DNA of 64,000 bases. It comes from Thermobispora bispora DSM 43833 (GTDB lineage Bacteria > Actinomycetota > Actinomycetes > Streptosporangiales > Streptosporangiaceae). Of the stretch, positions 60,424 through 64,000 are shown one piece after another. The notes below the pieces were generated by a model. That model was not told where the DNA came from. It saw only the letters and a program-made list of their open reading frames with translations, and ran no database searches. The translations under genes were made by a program, and so were the position numbers. The DNA lies in assembly GCF_000092645.1 (NCBI RefSeq), contig NC_014165.1, forward strand, positions 3,534,001 to 3,598,000, read 5' to 3'. Numbering within the stretch: the stretch's first letter is position 1; each line of letters starts with the position of its first letter.

Positions 60424-61074
60424 ATGTCCGTCCTCAGAGACATAGCCAAGCAGGTCCGCGACGCGATGGAGAACCGCGAGCGGCTGCTGGAGAAGGCGAA
60501 GGATCTGCCGGTTCTCGTACTCCAGGCCGTCCTCGTGGCCGTCGGGCGGGCGCTGCAGTTCGGTGACGGGGTCAAGTCCCAGCTCAAGCGCTTCACCGGT
60601 GAGAGCCCGGACGGCGTCCGGCCGGCCGAGACCGAGCCGGCCGCACCGGAGGCGGAGGAGCCCAAGGCGGCCCGCCGGGAGCCGGTGATCTTCGCTCCGC
60701 CGCCGTCGCAGCCCAAGGAGCCTCGCCCGGAGACGCCGACGGTGACCGTGGCGCCGCCGAAGGAGCGCCCGGCCGAGGAGCGGGTGGCCGAGGAGCCGGC
60801 CGCCGCCGCGCCCGAGCCCGAGGCTGAGCGGCCCGCGCCGGCCGGGAAGGCCGAGGCACCGGCCGAGGGCGCCGCACCGGCCCCCGCCGCGGAGGTGGCC
60901 GAGCCGTTCCCCGGCTTCAGCGAGATGTCGCTCCCCTCACTGCGCGCGCGGCTGCGCGGCACCACGGCCGAGCAGGTGCAGGCGTTCCTCGACTACGAGC
61001 GGGCGCACGCGAACCGGCCCGACGTGGTCGGCATGTTCGAACGCCGCCTGGCGAAGCTGCGCGCCCAGGGCTGA
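60424..61074 (+). CDS. Lipid-droplet-associated-like protein (Rv1109c type)
   Basis: The 216-residue protein starts [20 protein letters not shown] with amphipathic helices ([20 protein letters not shown]), a long Pro/Glu/Ala-rich middle, and a small C-terminal domain ([20 protein letters not shown] then [20 protein letters not shown]). Rv1109c in the equivalent place between ispH and xseA is of the same type. The ATG at 60424 follows AGGAG at 7 bases. The C-terminal part may bind DNA or protein; role unknown. Confidence 0.75.
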   Translation: MSVLRDIAKQVRDAMENRERLLEKAKDLPVLVLQAVLVAVGRALQFGDGVKSQLKRFTGESPDGVRPAETEPAAPEAEEPKAARREPVIFAPPPSQPKEPRPETPTVTVAPPKERPAEERVAEEPAAAAPEPEAERPAPAGKAEAPAEGAAPAPAAEVAEPFPGFSEMSLPSLRARLRGTTAEQVQAFLDYERAHANRPDVVGMFERRLAKLRAQG

Positions 61075-61161
61075 CGGGCCCGGAATCGTCGGGGCGAGCG
61101 GTTAGCCTCCCGGGGGTGACCCGCCCCCGGGCGGGCCGCGAGCGTCGAGCGAGGAGGGCAC

Positions 61162-62370
61162 GTGACCGCGAAGACGTCCCCCGAGTCACCGTTGCCGATC
61201 CGGTCGGTGCTGCAGATGGTGGCCCAGTGGATCGGCCGGCTCGGCACCGTGTGGGTGGAGGGGCAGATCACCGAGCTCACCGCCCGGGGCGGCACGGTGT
61301 TCCTGACCCTGCGCGACCCGGTGGCGAACGTCTCGGCGCGGGTCCTCTGCTCCCGTTCCGTCTACGAGGCGACGGTGCCGCGGCCCGTGGACGGGGCGCG
61401 GGTGGTCATGCACGTCAAGGCGGACTTCTACGTCAACAAGGGATCGTTCGCCTTCACCGCCCTCGAGATCCGGCCGGTGGGCATCGGGGAGCTGCTGGCC
61501 CGCCTGGAGCGGCTGCGCCAGACGCTCGCCGCCGAGGGGCTGTTCAACGTGGAGCGCAAGCGCCGCCTGCCGTTCCTGCCGCGGAACATCGGGCTGATCT
61601 GCGGGCGGGGCTCCGCGGCCGAGCGGGACGTGCTGGAGAACGCCCGGCGGCGCTGGCCCGCCGTCCGCTTCACGGTGGAGCCGGTGGCCGTGCAGGGGCC
61701 GTACGCGGTGGCGGAGATCATCGAGGCGCTGCGCAAGCTCGACGCCGACCCGGGGATCGATGTGATCATCATCGCGCGGGGCGGCGGCTCGCTCGAGGAC
61801 CTGCTGCCGTTCTCCGACGAGGCCCTGGTCCGCGCGGTCGCGGCCTGCCGTACCCCGGTGGTGAGCGCGATCGGCCACGAGCAGGACACCCCGTTGCTCG
61901 ACCTCGTCGCCGACCTGCGGGCCTCCACGCCGACCGACGCCGCCAAGAAGGTCGTGCCGGACGTCGGTGAGGAGCTCGCCCTGATCCACCAGCTCAGGGA
62001 GCGGGGCCGCCGGGTCATCGGCGGGTGGATCGCCCGGGAGAGCGCGTGGCTCGAGGCGGTGCGCTCCCGGCCGTCCCTCGCCGACCCGCTCCGGGAGATC
62101 GACCGGCGGGCCGAGCAGATCGACTCGCTGCGCGACCGCTCCCGGCGCTGCCTGGCCGGCATGCTCGACCGCGCGGCCGACTCGCTCGAGCACCTGCGCG
62201 CCCGCCTGGTGGCGCTCTCGCCCGCCGCGACCCTGCAGCGCGGCTACGCGATCGTCCAGCGCCCGTCCGGTGAGGTGGTACGGCTGGCCGGGGAGGTGCG
62301 CCCGGGCGACGAGCTCAGCGTCCGGTTCTCCGACGACCGCGTCACGGTGATCGCCTCGGATCAGGGGTGA
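61162..62370 (+). CDS. xseA: Exodeoxyribonuclease VII large subunit
   Basis: The 402-residue protein has an OB-fold (about residues 10-105: [20 protein letters not shown]), a catalytic domain with [20 protein letters not shown] (about 196-215) and [20 protein letters not shown], and a C-terminal coiled coil ending [20 protein letters not shown]. With XseB it degrades single-stranded DNA. GTG start at 61162 after GGAGGGCAC. No xseB follows, though that is its usual place. Confidence 0.93.
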   Translation: MTAKTSPESPLPIRSVLQMVAQWIGRLGTVWVEGQITELTARGGTVFLTLRDPVANVSARVLCSRSVYEATVPRPVDGARVVMHVKADFYVNKGSFAFTALEIRPVGIGELLARLERLRQTLAAEGLFNVERKRRLPFLPRNIGLICGRGSAAERDVLENARRRWPAVRFTVEPVAVQGPYAVAEIIEALRKLDADPGIDVIIIARGGGSLEDLLPFSDEALVRAVAACRTPVVSAIGHEQDTPLLDLVADLRASTPTDAAKKVVPDVGEELALIHQLRERGRRVIGGWIARESAWLEAVRSRPSLADPLREIDRRAEQIDSLRDRSRRCLAGMLDRAADSLEHLRARLVALSPAATLQRGYAIVQRPSGEVVRLAGEVRPGDELSVRFSDDRVTVIASDQG

Positions 62371-62613
62371 GGCAAGGCGCCCGCCCCGAGGCCGCCGTGC
62401 TCGCCTCCGGAGTCGCCGTGGCGCTCCCCTCGGGCCGGCCGCGGCGCGCACCGCGGTGTTCACGCCGGAGCAGGAGTGATCGGCCAGGGGACGGCCTGAG
62501 CAGGCCCCGCCCGCGGCACCGGCGCGGGATCGGCCCGGCCCGCGGGGAACGGTCCGGAGCGGTGGCCGCGATGGAAGGCCGGGTCGCCGGATCGGCCCGG
62601 CCCATGGGGACGG

Positions 62614-64000
62614 TCAGAACAGGACGCGCGCCCGGTAGCGGCCGAGCCAGGCGTTGAACTGCAGGAACCACTCCAGCGGCGCCCGGGCGCCGTTCCCGGC
62701 CGGGCGCTCGCCGAGCACCCGCCGGATCTTCGCCACGTCCACGAACGGCTCCGCCGGGAAGCTCCCCTCCGCGAGCAGCTCGGCCGCCCGCTCGCGCAGC
62801 CGGTGTTCGTAGCCGGGATCCTGGATCGAGGGGTAGGGCACCTTGCCGCGCTCGAGCACCGAGCGCGGCAGCAGGTCGGCCACGGCGGCGCGCAGCAGGC
62901 TCTTCTCCCGGTGGTCGAAGGTCTTCATCGACCACGGGGCGTTGAACACGTACTCGACGAGCCGGTGGTCGCAGAACGGCACCCGCACCTCGAGGCCGAC
63001 GGCCATGCTCATCCGGTCCTTGCGGTCGAGCAGGAGCTGCAGGAACCGGGTGAGGTGGAGGTGGCTCAGCTCCCGCATCCGCCGCTGCACGCCGTGCTCG
63101 CCGGGGAGCACGGGCACCTCGGCCAGGGCGGTGCGGTATTCATCGCGCTGATAGGCGGCGATGTCGAGGGCGCGGAGCAGCCCGTCGTCGAGGAAGGCGC
63201 CCCAGTCCCACTGCCGCCTGAGCTCGGGGAGCGCGAGCCAGGGGAAGGTCTCCGCGCCGACGGCACGGGGGTCGTGGAACCACCGGTACCCGCCGAACAC
63301 CTCGTCGGCCGACTCCCCGGAGAGGGCGACGGTGGAGTGCCGCCGGATGGCGGCGAAGAGCAGGTAGAGCGAGGTGTCCAGGTCTCCGGTGCCGACCGGC
63401 AGGTCGCGGGCCCGGAGCACCGCGGCCCGCGCCCGGGGGTCCATGAGCTCGGCCGAGCTCAGCACGATGTCGGTGTGACAGGTGCCGGCGTGCCGTACGA
63501 CCTCGTGGACGAACGGGGCGTCCGGGGTGTCGCGCATCGCATCCGGCCGGAAGTGCTCGGCGTACCCCACGAAGTCGACCGCGAACGAGCGGACCTTCCC
63601 CCGCTCCCCGGAGAGGCGGGCGGCGAGCGCGGTGACCGCGCTGGAGTCGAGGCCGCCGGAGAGCAGCGTGCAGAGCGGCACGTCCGCGATGAGCTGGCGG
63701 GCGATGATGTCCTCCAGCAGCTCGCGCACGGTGCGGACGGTGGTGTCCAGGTCGTCGCGGTGCTCCCGGGCCTCCAGGCGCCAGTACCGGTGGGTGCGCA
63801 CCCCGGTGCGGCCCACGGTGACCAGCGAGCCGGGGAGGACCTCGTGCATGCCGCGGAAGATCCCGTGCCCCGGGGTCTTCACCACGGCGAGCAGCTCCCG
63901 GAGCCCGTCGAGGTCGAGGACCGGTTCGGCGAGCGGGTTGGCGAGGATCGCCTTGGGTTCGGAGCCGAACAGCACCCCGTCGGGCGTCGGGAAGTAGTAG
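62614..64000 (-). CDS. asnB: Asparagine synthase (glutamine-hydrolysing), 3' part
   Basis: Only the C-terminal about 460 residues are in the window; the glutaminase N-terminus lies beyond base 64000. The synthetase domain has the PP-loop LCTLLSGGLDSSAVTALAAR (about 115 residues into the visible part), ALSGESADEVFGGYRWF, and RKDRMSMAVGLEVRVPFCDH, which are standard class II AsnB motifs. The enzyme amidates aspartate using glutamine and ATP. The frame stays open to the window edge (YYFPTPDGVLFGSEPKAILA). It converges on xseA across a 243-bp gap with no gene. Confidence 0.92.
   Translation of the reverse strand, partial: YYFPTPDGVLFGSEPKAILANPLAEPVLDLDGLRELLAVVKTPGHGIFRGMHEVLPGSLVTVGRTGVRTHRYWRLEAREHRDDLDTTVRTVRELLEDIIARQLIADVPLCTLLSGGLDSSAVTALAARLSGERGKVRSFAVDFVGYAEHFRPDAMRDTPDAPFVHEVVRHAGTCHTDIVLSSAELMDPRARAAVLRARDLPVGTGDLDTSLYLLFAAIRRHSTVALSGESADEVFGGYRWFHDPRAVGAETFPWLALPELRRQWDWGAFLDDGLLRALDIAAYQRDEYRTALAEVPVLPGEHGVQRRMRELSHLHLTRFLQLLLDRKDRMSMAVGLEVRVPFCDHRLVEYVFNAPWSMKTFDHREKSLLRAAVADLLPRSVLERGKVPYPSIQDPGYEHRLRERAAELLAEGSFPAEPFVDVAKIRRVLGERPAGNGARAPLEWFLQFNAWLGRYRARVLF

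Overview
The window is GC-rich chromosome (about 70% or more by eye) from an actinobacterium. Marker genes support this: mshB for mycothiol, a 55-residue DUF3117 protein, a sigE / anti-sigma / tatB block, the dapE and dapC-ferredoxin blocks, a DivIVA-domain protein, an Sdh1-type succinate dehydrogenase and the ispH / lipid-droplet-protein / xseA block. Start codons include many GTG and some TTG. The gene mix suggests a Streptosporangiales-like organism, but the genus cannot be fixed from sequence alone. No rRNA, tRNA or CRISPR array was seen.

Layout. 1-7.5 kb: MgtE-N/CBS protein (cut by the window edge), DUF1003, Mrp ATPase, tatB, anti-sigma factor, sigE, a divergent methyltransferase, pepA and DUF3117. 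7.8-17.8 kb: PaaG-like enoyl-CoA hydratase, tag, DivIVA-like protein, a small FolP-tail-like protein, dapE, two LOG-family proteins, a transglycosylase-like/DUF4178 pair, dapC, fdxA and an orphan lipoprotein. 17.9-26 kb: a methyltransferase, then a four-gene operon of two paralogous multidomain proteins (one with sigma-4-like and HARE-HTH-like modules), a UvrD-type helicase with a RelE-like N-terminus, and a short cysteinyl-tRNA-synthetase-like protein without HIGH or KMSKS. This operon is the best candidate for an undescribed system. 26-31 kb: DUF6113, mshB, an S9 peptidase, and an HTH / Clp-N pair whose Clp-N gene is frameshifted behind twin palindromic operators.

31-37 kb is an accessory island: a winged-helix protein, ribbon-helix-helix proteins, an antitoxin/PIN-toxin pair, an XRE-TPR regulator, small unknown genes and a TnpB remnant that keeps an IS200/IS605-like right end. 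38-41.5 kb is sdhCAB with a strong terminator. 42-54 kb is a minus-strand cluster resembling Tcp/VirB-type conjugation machinery (TcpC, small membrane protein, TcpE-MinD fusion, VirB4, VirB6, VirB8-like protein, SLT-NlpC hydrolase) with no relaxase, coupling protein or integrase in view. 54-56 kb has no convincing gene. 56-64 kb: ychF, rmuC, DUF6542, ispH, a lipid-droplet-type protein, xseA (no xseB beside it) and the C-terminal part of asnB, cut by the window edge.

Several long intergenic spaces hold imperfect GC-rich repeats, with periods of about 115-130 bp in three of them and about 60 bp in one. Their recurrence at unrelated loci is a second observation worth following.
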